A model generated the notes under the pieces. It was not told the origin of the DNA, did not search any database, and saw only the letters and a program-made list of their open reading frames with translations. DNA of 64,000 bases from Paracoccus gahaiensis (GTDB taxonomy: Bacteria; Pseudomonadota; Alphaproteobacteria; Rhodobacterales; Rhodobacteraceae). Location of the stretch: assembly GCF_005048225.1 (NCBI RefSeq), contig NZ_SUNI01000002.1, forward strand, positions 124,001 through 188,000, given 5' to 3'. Shown in pieces: positions 43,810 to 51,776 of this stretch. Every line of letters starts with the position of its first letter. Position 1 is the stretch's first letter. The position numbers and the translations under genes are program-made.

Positions 43810-44205
43810 ATGCCGCAATTCGAAAGCTTTGGCCTGAAGGGCGGTGTCTGGCGCGGACGGCTGACCGATTCCAAAGGCGCGCCCGCCCGCATCGTGCTGG
43901 TCCAGCACGGCGAGGTGCTGGCCGAGGCGCGGATGACGGAAACCGGCGCCTCGGAATGGCAGGTCGAGGTCGAGCTGCCGTCGCAGGTGATGGCCGAGGG
44001 GATCCAGACCCTGCTGCTGAAGACCGACGACGGCGAGCACGGCACCGAGACCACGCCCGGCGGGCACCAGCTGGGCCGGCTGACGCTGATGGCGGGCCGG
44101 ATGCTGGACGACGACCTGACCGCCGAGATCGCCGCCCTGCGCGCCGAGCTGGAACTGGTCAAGCGCGAGCTGCGCCGCCTGGCCACCCGCGACACCGCCG
44201 TCTGA
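43810..44205 (+). CDS. Small conserved protein with C-terminal coiled coil
   Basis: 131 residues; not recognised as a named family. The N-terminal 90 residues are beta-strand-rich (VWRGRLTDSKGAPARIVLV, WQVEVELP), like a small carbohydrate-binding or immunoglobulin-like sandwich. The C-terminus is a heptad-patterned helix (LTAEIAALRAELELVKRELRRL) written here in parts: LTAEIAALRAELE and LVKRELRRL. No signal peptide. It follows the DUF6478-like gene by ten bases with AGGAGG before its ATG, so the two are one operon and may form a complex. Confidence 0.65.
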   Translation: MPQFESFGLKGGVWRGRLTDSKGAPARIVLVQHGEVLAEARMTETGASEWQVEVELPSQVMAEGIQTLLLKTDDGEHGTETTPGGHQLGRLTLMAGRMLDDDLTAEIAALRAELELVKRELRRLATRDTAV

Positions 44206-44268
44206 CCTCGGATGGGGCGGGCCATGGGCCCGTCTGTCATGCGCCCGTTACAGCCCGAGCAAGCTTCC

Positions 44269-44297
44269 TTGCGAAATGCGGGGGGCATGGCTATATC
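44269..44297 (+). promoter_or_regulatory. Candidate promoter of the polyamine operon
   Basis: TTGCGA (44269-44274), exactly 17 bases, TATATC (44292-44297). The nspC start codon is 43 bases downstream, after an AGGAAGG Shine-Dalgarno. Confidence 0.55.
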
Positions 44298-44339
44298 GCG
44301 GCTTCGCAATCCTTTGCGCATTCACAGGAAGGTTGGCCG

Positions 44340-45440
44340 ATGACCCTGCCGCAGACGCCGCATTACCTGATCGACATGGGCCTGTTGCGGGCCAACATGG
44401 AGAAGGTCGCCCAATTGCGCGAGGCCTCCGGCGCCAAGGCGCTGCTGGCGCTGAAATGCTTTGCCACCTGGTCGGTCTTCGATCTGATGCGCGACTACAT
44501 GGACGGCACGACCTCGTCCTCGCTCTACGAGCTGCGCCTGGGGCGCGAGACCTTCGGCAAGGAAACCCATGCCTATTCCGTCGCTTGGGCCGATCACGAG
44601 ATCGACGAGGCGGTGTCCTATGCCGACAAGATCATCTTCAACAGCCTGACCCAGCTGGACCGCCACGGCGCCCGCGCGCAGGGCATCGCCACCGGGCTGC
44701 GCCTGAACCCGCGTTTCTCGACCAGCGGCTTCGATCTGGCCGACCCGGCGCGGCCCTTCTCGCGCTTGGGCGAATCCGATCTGGACCGGCTGGAGGATGC
44801 GCTGGACCGGATCAGCGGCGTGATGATCCACTACAATTGCGAGAACGGCGATTTCGACCTGTTCGACCGCCAGCTGACCCGGATCGAAGCCGAGTTCGGC
44901 GGGCTGCTGAAGCGGCTGGACTGGGTGTCCCTGGGCGGCGGCATCCACTTCACCGGCGAGGGCTATCCGCTGGACCGGCTGGCCGACCGGCTGAAGGCCT
45001 TCCAGGACCGCTATGGCGTGCAGGCCTATCTGGAGCCGGGCGAGGCCAGCGTCACCAAGACCACCACGCTGGAGGTGAGCGTGCTGGACATCATCGACAC
45101 CGGCAAGCTGGTCGCCATCGTCGACAGCAGCACCGAGGCCCACATGCTGGACCTGCTGATCTATCGCGAAGAGGCCAAGCTGCCGCAATCGGGCGAGCAT
45201 GTCTATCAGATCGCCGGCAAGACCTGCCTTGCGGGCGACATCTTCGGCGAGGCGCGGTTCGAGCGGCCCCTGCAGATCGGCGACCGGATCAGCATCTCGG
45301 ATGCGGCGGGCTACACGATGGTCAAGAAGAACTGGTTCAACGGCCTGGCCCAGCCCTCGATCGCACTGCGCGACGAGGATGGCAGCATCCGCACCGTGCG
45401 CAGCTTTTCCTATGACGAATTCAAGGGCAGCCTGTCCTGA
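44340..45440 (+). CDS. nspC: Carboxynorspermidine/carboxyspermidine decarboxylase
   Basis: PLP enzyme of the alanine racemase fold that decarboxylates carboxy(nor)spermidine to (nor)spermidine. 366 residues. The PLP lysine is Lys39 in LLALKCFATWSVFDL. SSSLYELRLGRETFG, MIHYNCENGDFDLFD, SLGGGIHFTGEGYPLD and YLEPGEAS are typical of NspC rather than lysine or ornithine decarboxylases. It pairs with the dehydrogenase gene that follows, forming the aspartate-semialdehyde-dependent polyamine route used where SpeE/SpeD is absent. Confidence 0.92.
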   Translation: MTLPQTPHYLIDMGLLRANMEKVAQLREASGAKALLALKCFATWSVFDLMRDYMDGTTSSSLYELRLGRETFGKETHAYSVAWADHEIDEAVSYADKIIFNSLTQLDRHGARAQGIATGLRLNPRFSTSGFDLADPARPFSRLGESDLDRLEDALDRISGVMIHYNCENGDFDLFDRQLTRIEAEFGGLLKRLDWVSLGGGIHFTGEGYPLDRLADRLKAFQDRYGVQAYLEPGEASVTKTTTLEVSVLDIIDTGKLVAIVDSSTEAHMLDLLIYREEAKLPQSGEHVYQIAGKTCLAGDIFGEARFERPLQIGDRISISDAAGYTMVKKNWFNGLAQPSIALRDEDGSIRTVRSFSYDEFKGSLS

Positions 45441-45478
45441 CGGCGCCCCCTTTGCGACCCCGCGACAAGGAGAGTGAC

Positions 45479-46705
45479 TTGGCGAAGAAGAACCTGCTCA
45501 TCATCGGTGCCGGCGGCGTGGCCCAGGTCGTGGCTCACAAGGTCGCGCAATGGGCGGCCGAATTCGGCGACCTGCATCTTGCCAACCGCACCCTGTCCAA
45601 GGCCGATGCGATCGTCGAAAGCCTGCGCGCCAAGGGCCATGACATGCCCTTCGCCACCCATGCGCTGGACGCGATGGACCCGGATGCGGTCGAGGCGCTG
45701 ATCCGCAAGCTGGACGCCGCCATCGTCATCAACGTGGGCACCGCCTTCATCAACATGACCGTGCTGGAGGGCTGCATCCGCACCGGCGCCGCCTATGTCG
45801 ACACCGCCATCCACGAGGATCCTGCCAAGGTCTGCGAGACGCCGCCCTGGTACGGCAATTACGAATGGACCCGGCGCGAGGACGCGGCGAAGGCGGGCGT
45901 TACCGCCATCCTGGGCGCGGGCTTCGATCCCGGCGTGGTCAACGCCTATGCCCGGCTGGCCGAGGACGAATATTTCGACAAGATCGACAGCATCGACATC
46001 GTGGACATCAACGCCGGATCGCACGGCCGCTGGTTCGCCACGAACTTCGACCCCGAGATCAACTTCCGCGAATTCACCGGCACGGTGTACAGCTGGCAGA
46101 AGGGCGCCTGGCAGGAAAACCGCATGTTCGAGGTGGGCCGCGAATGGGATCTGCCCGTCGTCGGCAAGCGCACCGCGTATCTCTCGGGCCATGACGAGGT
46201 CCATTCGCTCTCCGCGCGCTATCCGCAGGCCGATGTGCGCTTCTGGATGGGCTTCGGCGAACATTACATCAACGTCTTCACGGTGCTGCAGAAGCTGGGC
46301 CTGCTGTCCGAACAGCCGGTGACGCTGGATGACGGGCGGGACGTCGTGCCGCTGAAGGTCGTCAAGGCGGTCCTGCCCGACCCGGCCAGCCTGGCGCCGG
46401 ATTACGAGGGCAAGACCTGCATCGGCGATCTGGTCAAGGGCACCCGCGACGGCAAGCCGGGCGAGGTCTTCATCTACAATGTCGCCGACCATGCCGAGGC
46501 CTTCGCCGAGGTCGGCAGCCAGGGCATCAGCTATACCGCAGGCGTGCCCCCGGTCGCGGCGGCGATCCTGATTGCGCGCGGTCCCTGGGACGCCGGCAAG
46601 ATGTGCAATGTCGAGGATCTGCCCGCGCGCCCCTTCCTGGAACTGCTGGGCGAGATGGGCCTGCCCACCCGGGTCATCGACGCCTCGGGCGACCATCCGC
46701 TGTAA
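45479..46705 (+). CDS. Carboxynorspermidine/carboxyspermidine dehydrogenase
   Basis: 408-residue saccharopine-dehydrogenase-family enzyme that reductively condenses aspartate semialdehyde with diaminopropane or putrescine using NADPH. N-terminal Rossmann NLLIIGAGGVAQVVAHKV, central VIVINVGTAFI-like strand (AAIVINVGTAFINM), GAGFDPGVVNAYAR and GVPPVAAAILIARG. The start is TTG at 45479 with AAGGAG seven bases before it; no in-frame ATG or GTG is better placed. Thirty-eight bases after nspC, so cotranscribed. Lysine 1-dehydrogenase-like members exist, but nspC makes this role clear. Confidence 0.88.
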   Translation: MAKKNLLIIGAGGVAQVVAHKVAQWAAEFGDLHLANRTLSKADAIVESLRAKGHDMPFATHALDAMDPDAVEALIRKLDAAIVINVGTAFINMTVLEGCIRTGAAYVDTAIHEDPAKVCETPPWYGNYEWTRREDAAKAGVTAILGAGFDPGVVNAYARLAEDEYFDKIDSIDIVDINAGSHGRWFATNFDPEINFREFTGTVYSWQKGAWQENRMFEVGREWDLPVVGKRTAYLSGHDEVHSLSARYPQADVRFWMGFGEHYINVFTVLQKLGLLSEQPVTLDDGRDVVPLKVVKAVLPDPASLAPDYEGKTCIGDLVKGTRDGKPGEVFIYNVADHAEAFAEVGSQGISYTAGVPPVAAAILIARGPWDAGKMCNVEDLPARPFLELLGEMGLPTRVIDASGDHPL

Positions 46706-46814
46706 GCATCGGTTGATCTTTGATGCGCGTCGGGCGGCGGGTCGGAACATCCGGCCCGCCGTCTGCGTTCGACGCTGAAATTGCGTCGGGATGCGGCGTC
46801 GATCGGGGGTCTTC

Positions 46815-48062
46815 ATGCCACGTCCCAAGGGACATATGTTTCCGGGCTTCACGGAAAGCGAAAACAGCCGCATGCCGCGACTGGCGAACTGGGCGATCAT
46901 CGGGATCTTCCTGATCATGGCCTTTTCGGCCGTGGCGGCGGGCCGCGACTTCCTGATGCCGGTGACCATGGCGGGTCTTCTGTTCTTCGTCTTCACGCCG
47001 CTGCGCCGCTTTGCCGAACGCCGGGGCATTCCCGACGCGCTGACGGCGGCGGGGATCACCCTGTCGATCCTGTTGACCGTCGCCATCGTCGCCTATGCCG
47101 CCAGCGGGCCGCTGAGCCGGGCGATGAACAACATGCCCACGATCAGCGCACAGCTGGAAACCAAGTTCCAGAACGTCCAGGAAAGCCTGTCCGGCCTGCG
47201 CGACGCCGCGCAGCGCATCGACGAGGCCCAGTCCTCCGATGACGAGGAGGGGACACGCCCCGCCATCCGCGTCGAATCCGAGGGCCAGACGACGCTTGGC
47301 ATGGTCATGACCACCACGCCGCTGCTGCTGGGGCAGGTGGTCTTCACGCTGATCCTGCTGTTCTTCATGATTGCCTCGGGCGACCTTCTGTACCTCAAGA
47401 TCGTGCAGAGCTTCGACCGGCTGCGCGACAAGCGGGGCGCCTATCTGGCGCTGCGCCAGATCGAGGATTCGCTTGGCAACTATCTGGGCGCCATCACCAT
47501 CATCAATGCCGGTCTGGGTCTGGCCGTGGGTCTGGCGATGTGGGCCTGGGGCATGCCCGGCGCGCTGCTGTTCGGGCTGGGCGCCTTCATCCTGAACTTC
47601 ATCCCCTATCTGGGGGCCATCGCGGGCGTGGCGATCGCCGGGCTTGTGGCGCTGGTCGTGATGCCGGGCGTCTTCTGGCCGGCGATGGTCGCGGTGACCT
47701 ATCTGGGGCTGACCTCGCTGGAGGGGCAGATCATCACCCCCTATTTCGTGTCCCGCAGGCTGCAGATGAACACGGTCGTGGTGTTTCTGGCCGTGGCGCT
47801 GTGGGCTTGGCTGTGGTCGGTGATCGGGATGGTCATCGCCGTGCCGGTGCTGGTTGTCATGCGCGTGCTGGCCGACCATGTGCCCGGATGGGAGAAGTTC
47901 GGCAACTTCCTGGCCGGAGAGGCGCCAGCCGCCCTGGCCGGCGAGGACGAGGACGAGGCCCGCGACCTGGTCGAGGCCGGAGCCGTGGCCGAGGACGAGC
48001 CGACCGCCCGCCTGGCCACCGCCGAGGTCTTTGACACCCCGCCCCACGATCCCCGCGGCTGA
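46815..48062 (+). CDS. AI-2E family (TqsA/PerM-like) membrane transporter
   Basis: 415 residues with about eight helices in the AI-2E pattern: a basic start, two pairs of helices, a coiled periplasmic loop around an acidic insert (SSDDEEGTRP), then LFGLGAFILNFIPYLGAI (family hallmark NFIPYLG) and SLEGQIITPYFVSRRL. Members export quorum signals, ions or unknown substrates, so function is open. A long acidic cytoplasmic tail follows. An ATG at 46836 or 46872 could also be the start. Ends before a bidirectional terminator. Confidence 0.87.
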   Translation: MPRPKGHMFPGFTESENSRMPRLANWAIIGIFLIMAFSAVAAGRDFLMPVTMAGLLFFVFTPLRRFAERRGIPDALTAAGITLSILLTVAIVAYAASGPLSRAMNNMPTISAQLETKFQNVQESLSGLRDAAQRIDEAQSSDDEEGTRPAIRVESEGQTTLGMVMTTTPLLLGQVVFTLILLFFMIASGDLLYLKIVQSFDRLRDKRGAYLALRQIEDSLGNYLGAITIINAGLGLAVGLAMWAWGMPGALLFGLGAFILNFIPYLGAIAGVAIAGLVALVVMPGVFWPAMVAVTYLGLTSLEGQIITPYFVSRRLQMNTVVVFLAVALWAWLWSVIGMVIAVPVLVVMRVLADHVPGWEKFGNFLAGEAPAALAGEDEDEARDLVEAGAVAEDEPTARLATAEVFDTPPHDPRG

Positions 48063-48083
48063 TCGGGTCACAATGGACAGCAG

Positions 48084-48113
48084 AAAGGGGGCCGGTGCAG
48101 ACCGGCCCCCTTT
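48084..48113. terminator. Bidirectional terminator
   Basis: Perfect 13-bp stem AAAGGGGGCCGGT / ACCGGCCCCCTTT with a four-base loop, between two convergent genes. A-tract on one side and T-tract on the other give termination in both directions. Confidence 0.88.
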
Positions 48114-48141
48114 CGTCATGTTCGGCATGTCGGGCCCTCGA

Positions 48142-48546
48142 TCAGCCGGCGGGCAGGGAGGGAGCGACCTCGTTCACCGCCGCCTCGATCTGCTGGCAGG
48201 TGATCTCGACGGTATTGCCCTGGCTTTCGGCGGCGTCGGCCAGCGACAGTTCTGCCTCGCCCACGGCCACCATGCCCTCGACCCCCTTCTCTTCGGCAGC
48301 GGTGCCGGCGGTGGTGTCGCCCTCGGGCAGCAGCCCGATCAGCTGGGTCTGGGCCGCGACGGCCTCGGCGCCGGTGAAGCCCTGATCCTGACAATATTGC
48401 AGGATGCCCAGCTGGTTGCGGGCGGCCTCGTAGGTGGCGCCGGTGTCGGGCTCCTGCACGGCCGGAGCCGGAGTGCCGGCCTCCTGGGCCAGGACGGCGG
48501 CGGGGGTCAGGGTCAGGCCCAAGGCAATCGCGATGCTGCGGATCAT
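48142..48546 (-). CDS. Small secreted protein with conserved cysteine pair, unknown function
   Basis: 134 residues: signal peptide to about residue 20 (AAVLAQ), then a mostly helical, Glu/Ala-rich mature part with two cysteines (LGILQYCQDQGF and VEITCQQIEAAV) that could form a disulfide. I do not recognise a named family. The ATG at 48546 is preferred because GGAG lies eight bases upstream; an ATG two codons earlier is too close to it. Monocistronic, ending at a shared terminator. Confidence 0.72.
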   Translation of the reverse strand: MIRSIAIALGLTLTPAAVLAQEAGTPAPAVQEPDTGATYEAARNQLGILQYCQDQGFTGAEAVAAQTQLIGLLPEGDTTAGTAAEEKGVEGMVAVGEAELSLADAAESQGNTVEITCQQIEAAVNEVAPSLPAG

Positions 48547-48552
48547 GGTCAT

Positions 48553-48936
48553 GTCTCCATCTTTGTCTGGTCGTGGCAGCCTCCCGGTTTCCAGGCCGGG
48601 CGGCGATGCGCCCTTGCTAGACCCGGCGCTTTGGGAATGCCCAGAGGCCGGGGCCCCTTCGGCATCCAGACAGCGAAACCCCGCCGGAACCGGCATTTCC
48701 GGCGGGGGTCGGCCAAGCGGAGAGCAGCCACCAAGGGGTGTGACGCGCTCCGGTCCCCGCACGATCGCTTGATCAGTCGCGTGATCGGGTGCGGGCAAAT
48801 CATGTCGGCGGGTCAACGCCTTGGGGCAGGACACGGGGGGTCATCGTTTCGTGATTGAACTTTGCGGGTCGGGCCCCGGTTGTTCGATCATCTGCGGCAC
48901 CGATGCCGCGCCCCGAACAATGGACTGGAGACAGCA
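48553..48936. other. 384-base gap without a gene; contains one hairpin
   Basis: No coding-like ORF. A perfect 11-bp hairpin CCCCGCCGGAA / TTCCGGCGGGG spans 48679-48707 with a seven-base loop and only a short T-run on the minus strand. Promoters for the two divergent small secreted-protein genes must lie here, but no strong -35/-10 pair is visible. Confidence 0.5.
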
Positions 48937-49545
48937 ATGACCCATCCCGTCGAGACGCTGAAGCTGGGTGGCAAGGCCGCCATTCTGGCCACCCTGATGG
49001 CCACCGCATCCTTCGCGCAGACCGCCACCACCGAGGCACCTGCCGGCATGACCACGATGGAGGAAGTCGACTTCCCGACCCTGACGACGGTCGAGACCGA
49101 CGAGGCGGTGGCCGCCGAGATCGTCGCCCAAGGCTACGAGAACGTGGTGGTCGTGCGCACCGATGAGGCGCTGACCGTCGCCGCCGAGCGCGGCGGTGTG
49201 CCGACCGAGATGGTCTTCAGCCCCGTCGACGGCACCCTGATGATGGTCGACGGCGTCGAGCCGATGGGGCAGGCCCCGGCCACCGGGACGGACATGGTCG
49301 ACACGACGGCCTCGACCGATGGCGACGAGCCGATGTCCGAGACGCCCCAATCGACCGACTTCAGCGGTCAGGATGACGTGGTGCTGGATGAACCCACCGG
49401 CTCGATTGATGGGGAAGAGACCGATCCCGTCGCCGAGACGATCCCTGCGGAGTCCACCGTTCCCATGACCGGCGAGACCGGTCAGGACGAGGATGGCGGC
49501 GCCGAGACGGATGGCACGTCCGACAATGAAGACGTCGAAGGCTGA
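48937..49545 (+). CDS. Acidic secreted protein, PepSY-like domain and low-complexity tail
   Basis: 202 residues: signal peptide to about residue 28 (ATASFAQ), a short folded region (about 38-100) with VAAEIVAQGYENVVVVRTDEAL and TEMVFSPVDGTLMMVDG (shown in parts) that resembles a single PepSY repeat, then roughly 100 residues of disordered Asp/Glu/Thr/Gly-rich tail. The tail is very acidic. Function unknown; metal or inhibitor binding is conceivable but unsupported. CTGGAG precedes the ATG. A terminator follows. Confidence 0.68.
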   Translation: MTHPVETLKLGGKAAILATLMATASFAQTATTEAPAGMTTMEEVDFPTLTTVETDEAVAAEIVAQGYENVVVVRTDEALTVAAERGGVPTEMVFSPVDGTLMMVDGVEPMGQAPATGTDMVDTTASTDGDEPMSETPQSTDFSGQDDVVLDEPTGSIDGEETDPVAETIPAESTVPMTGETGQDEDGGAETDGTSDNEDVEG

Positions 49546-49570
49546 GCCTGACTGGCCGACGACACGGAAG

Positions 49571-49596
49571 AACCGGGCCCCGCGCCCGGTTTTTTC
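49571..49596. terminator. Rho-independent terminator between convergent units
   Basis: Eight-bp stem AACCGGGC / GCCCGGTT around a five-base loop, followed by six or more T on the plus strand; the minus strand also reads into a T-rich TTCTT. Serves the acidic secreted protein gene and probably the long minus-strand operon ending at 49615. Confidence 0.85.
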
Positions 49597-49614
49597 ATGT
49601 CCGGCAGGGCGCGC

Positions 49615-50631
49615 TCAGACCAGCCCCAGCAGCAGCGGGGTGGCGATCAGCGCGGCCAGCGCGGCGGTCTGGACCAGCAGCATGCCGATGGCGGCAGGCC
49701 CCACCTTGGCCAGCCGCACCAGCGAGGTCTTCATGCCGACCGCCGCCACCGCCGCGACCAGCAGCGCCCGCGACAGGGTCGAGGCCGCGTCCACCACCAC
49801 CCCGGGCACGACATGCGCCGAATTGGCCGCCGCCAGGATCAGGAAGGCCAGCACGAAGCCCGGCAGCAGCGGCGGGCGGGTCTGCGTGCCGGAACTGGCG
49901 CGACGCAGGACCAGCGCCGCGATCAGCACCACCGGAGCCAGCAGGGTCACGCGGATCAGCTTGACCACCGTGGCCAGATCGCCGGTCTCGTCGGACACGG
50001 AATAGCCCGCGCCCACGACCTGTGCCACATCGTGGATCGTGCCGCCCAGGAACAGGCCCGTCTGGTGCGGGTCCAGCCCCAAAGCCGAGGCCAGCATCGG
50101 ATAGATGATCATCGCCACCGTCGACAGGGCGGTGACGGTGATGACGGTGAAGGACAGGTCGCGCTCGGTCGTCTCGCGCGCGGGCAGGACCGAGGCGATG
50201 GCCATCGCCGCCGAGGCGCCGCAGATCGCCACCGATCCGCCGGTCAGAAGCCCGAAGGCGCGGTCCTGCCCGACCCGTCGGGCCAGCGCGACCGAGGCCA
50301 GGATCACCGCGCCGATGGACAGGGCCAGCAGTCCCACGAAGGGCCAGCCGATCGCCGCCACCATGTCCAGCGACACGCGCAGCCCCAACAGCGCCACCCC
50401 GATCCGCAGAAGCCCGCGCGCGGCAAAGTCGATGCCCGGCCCGGCCAGGCTGTCCTCGGCCAGCCCGTGCAGCGGCATCCCCAGCAGGATCGCCATCAGC
50501 ATGACCGGGGCGCCGTAATGGCTGGACAGGAACTGCGCCGCCATCGCGACCGTCACCGCCAGCATCAGGCCCGGCGCCAGCAGGCGGGCGCGGTCGGGCA
50601 ACTGGGCAAGGCGGGGCAGGGGCATCGGCAT
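49615..50631 (-). CDS. yeiH: YeiH-family putative sulfate/sulfite exporter
   Basis: 338 residues, ten to eleven hydrophobic helices, UPF0324 family. Motifs seen: PVMLMAILLGMPLHGL, RIGVALLGLRVSLDM, TGGSVAICGASAAMAI and GLFLGGTIHDVAQVVGAGYS. The family is annotated as putative sulfate exporters, with little direct proof. It is the last gene of the minus-strand operon, 78 bases after the TRAP binding-protein gene. A monooxygenase that releases sulfite upstream makes an anion-export role reasonable; that is inference. Confidence 0.85.
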   Translation of the reverse strand: MPMPLPRLAQLPDRARLLAPGLMLAVTVAMAAQFLSSHYGAPVMLMAILLGMPLHGLAEDSLAGPGIDFAARGLLRIGVALLGLRVSLDMVAAIGWPFVGLLALSIGAVILASVALARRVGQDRAFGLLTGGSVAICGASAAMAIASVLPARETTERDLSFTVITVTALSTVAMIIYPMLASALGLDPHQTGLFLGGTIHDVAQVVGAGYSVSDETGDLATVVKLIRVTLLAPVVLIAALVLRRASSGTQTRPPLLPGFVLAFLILAAANSAHVVPGVVVDAASTLSRALLVAAVAAVGMKTSLVRLAKVGPAAIGMLLVQTAALAALIATPLLLGLV

Positions 50632-50709
50632 CCCGGATCAGATCGGAAGGGTGGGCGGCGAGGGTCGCCCTGAAGGGTTGGCAGGGGCCATGACGGCCCC
50701 CGCCCGGGG

Positions 50710-51756
50710 TCACTGGATGTCGCGGGCGCGCTCGTCGGCCAGCTCGGTCTCGGCCTGGGACACCGCCTCGCGGAAGGTGGCCAGGATCTCCTCTCCGCCA
50801 TCCACGCTGCCGGTGAACCAGTCATAGACCGGGGCCGCGGCCTCGGTGAAGGCGGCGCGTTCCTCGGCGGTGGGCACATAGACCTCGCCGCCGCCGGCGG
50901 TGAACTCCTCGTAGGCGGCGATGGACTTGCGCTTGGGCGAGGCGAAGGTCGCCTGCTGCAGCTGGTAGAAGCCGTCGACGACGATGGCGCGCATGTCCTC
51001 GGGCATGGCCATGAAGGTCTCGTTCGACATCCACCACATCGCGCCCATATAGGCATGCCCGTCCAGCGTCAGGTATTGCAGCCCGGCCTCGGGGAAGCGC
51101 ATGGACATGATGTCGGTGATGCCGTTCGCGGTGCCCTCGACCACATTGGTCTGCAGCGAGGTGAACAGCTCGGCCCAGGGGATCGGCGTGGGCGAGGCGT
51201 CCAGCGCGCGCACCAGCTCCTGCGGCAGGTCGGCGACCACGGTGCGCATCTTCAGCCCCGACAGGTCGGCGGGCGTCTGGATGCGGCGCTCGGTATTGGC
51301 GAAGTTGCGCCAGCCGCCGGTATTGCCGATGGTCATCAGCCGCAGCATGTCGCCGCTGTCGGCCAGCGCCATGTCGCGCAGGGTGCGGGTGAAATCGCCC
51401 GACAGCACGCGTTCGGCCACGCGGTCGTCGGCCATGATATAGGGCAGGTCCAGCACCTGCAGATAGGGGAACAGCCCCGCCGCCCCGTCCGAGGTCGAGA
51501 TGTAGACGTCGATCGACCCGTCGGCCACGCCCTGCAGGCATTCGGCGCCGTTCGAGCACAGCTGCGTGCCCATGAAGATCTCGACGGCGATGGCGCCGTT
51601 CGAGGCCGCCTCGACATGGGACTTGAAGACCTGGAGGCCGTCGTAATCCTCGTCGTTCTCGTTGGAATTGGCGACGGCGCGCAGGGTATAGTCCTGCGCC
51701 ATCGCCGGGGCGGCCAGCATCAGCGCGGCGGCCAGGGTCAGTGCGGGTTTCAGCAT
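50710..51756 (-). CDS. dctP: TRAP transporter solute-binding protein (DctP family)
   Basis: 348 residues: signal peptide to residue 21 (LAAPAMAQ), then the DctP fold with the acid-binding arginine in GLKMRTVVADLPQELV and the TSLQTNVVEGTANGI segment. A cysteine pair in GTQLCSNGAECLQG could form a disulfide. It captures an anionic organic solute in the periplasm for DctQM. TRAP proteins for sulfonates (taurine, isethionate, DHPS) are known, so sulfoquinovose or its glyceryl glycoside is a plausible ligand here. GGGAGGA precedes the ATG. Confidence 0.9.
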   Translation of the reverse strand: MLKPALTLAAALMLAAPAMAQDYTLRAVANSNENDEDYDGLQVFKSHVEAASNGAIAVEIFMGTQLCSNGAECLQGVADGSIDVYISTSDGAAGLFPYLQVLDLPYIMADDRVAERVLSGDFTRTLRDMALADSGDMLRLMTIGNTGGWRNFANTERRIQTPADLSGLKMRTVVADLPQELVRALDASPTPIPWAELFTSLQTNVVEGTANGITDIMSMRFPEAGLQYLTLDGHAYMGAMWWMSNETFMAMPEDMRAIVVDGFYQLQQATFASPKRKSIAAYEEFTAGGGEVYVPTAEERAAFTEAAAPVYDWFTGSVDGGEEILATFREAVSQAETELADERARDIQ

Positions 51757-51776
51757 GGTATCCTCCCTAGGTGGTC

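Noticed and set aside
48679..48707. Perfect 11-bp hairpin as a terminator
   Set aside because: It lies upstream of both neighbouring genes and lacks a proper T-tract, so there is no transcript it obviously ends.
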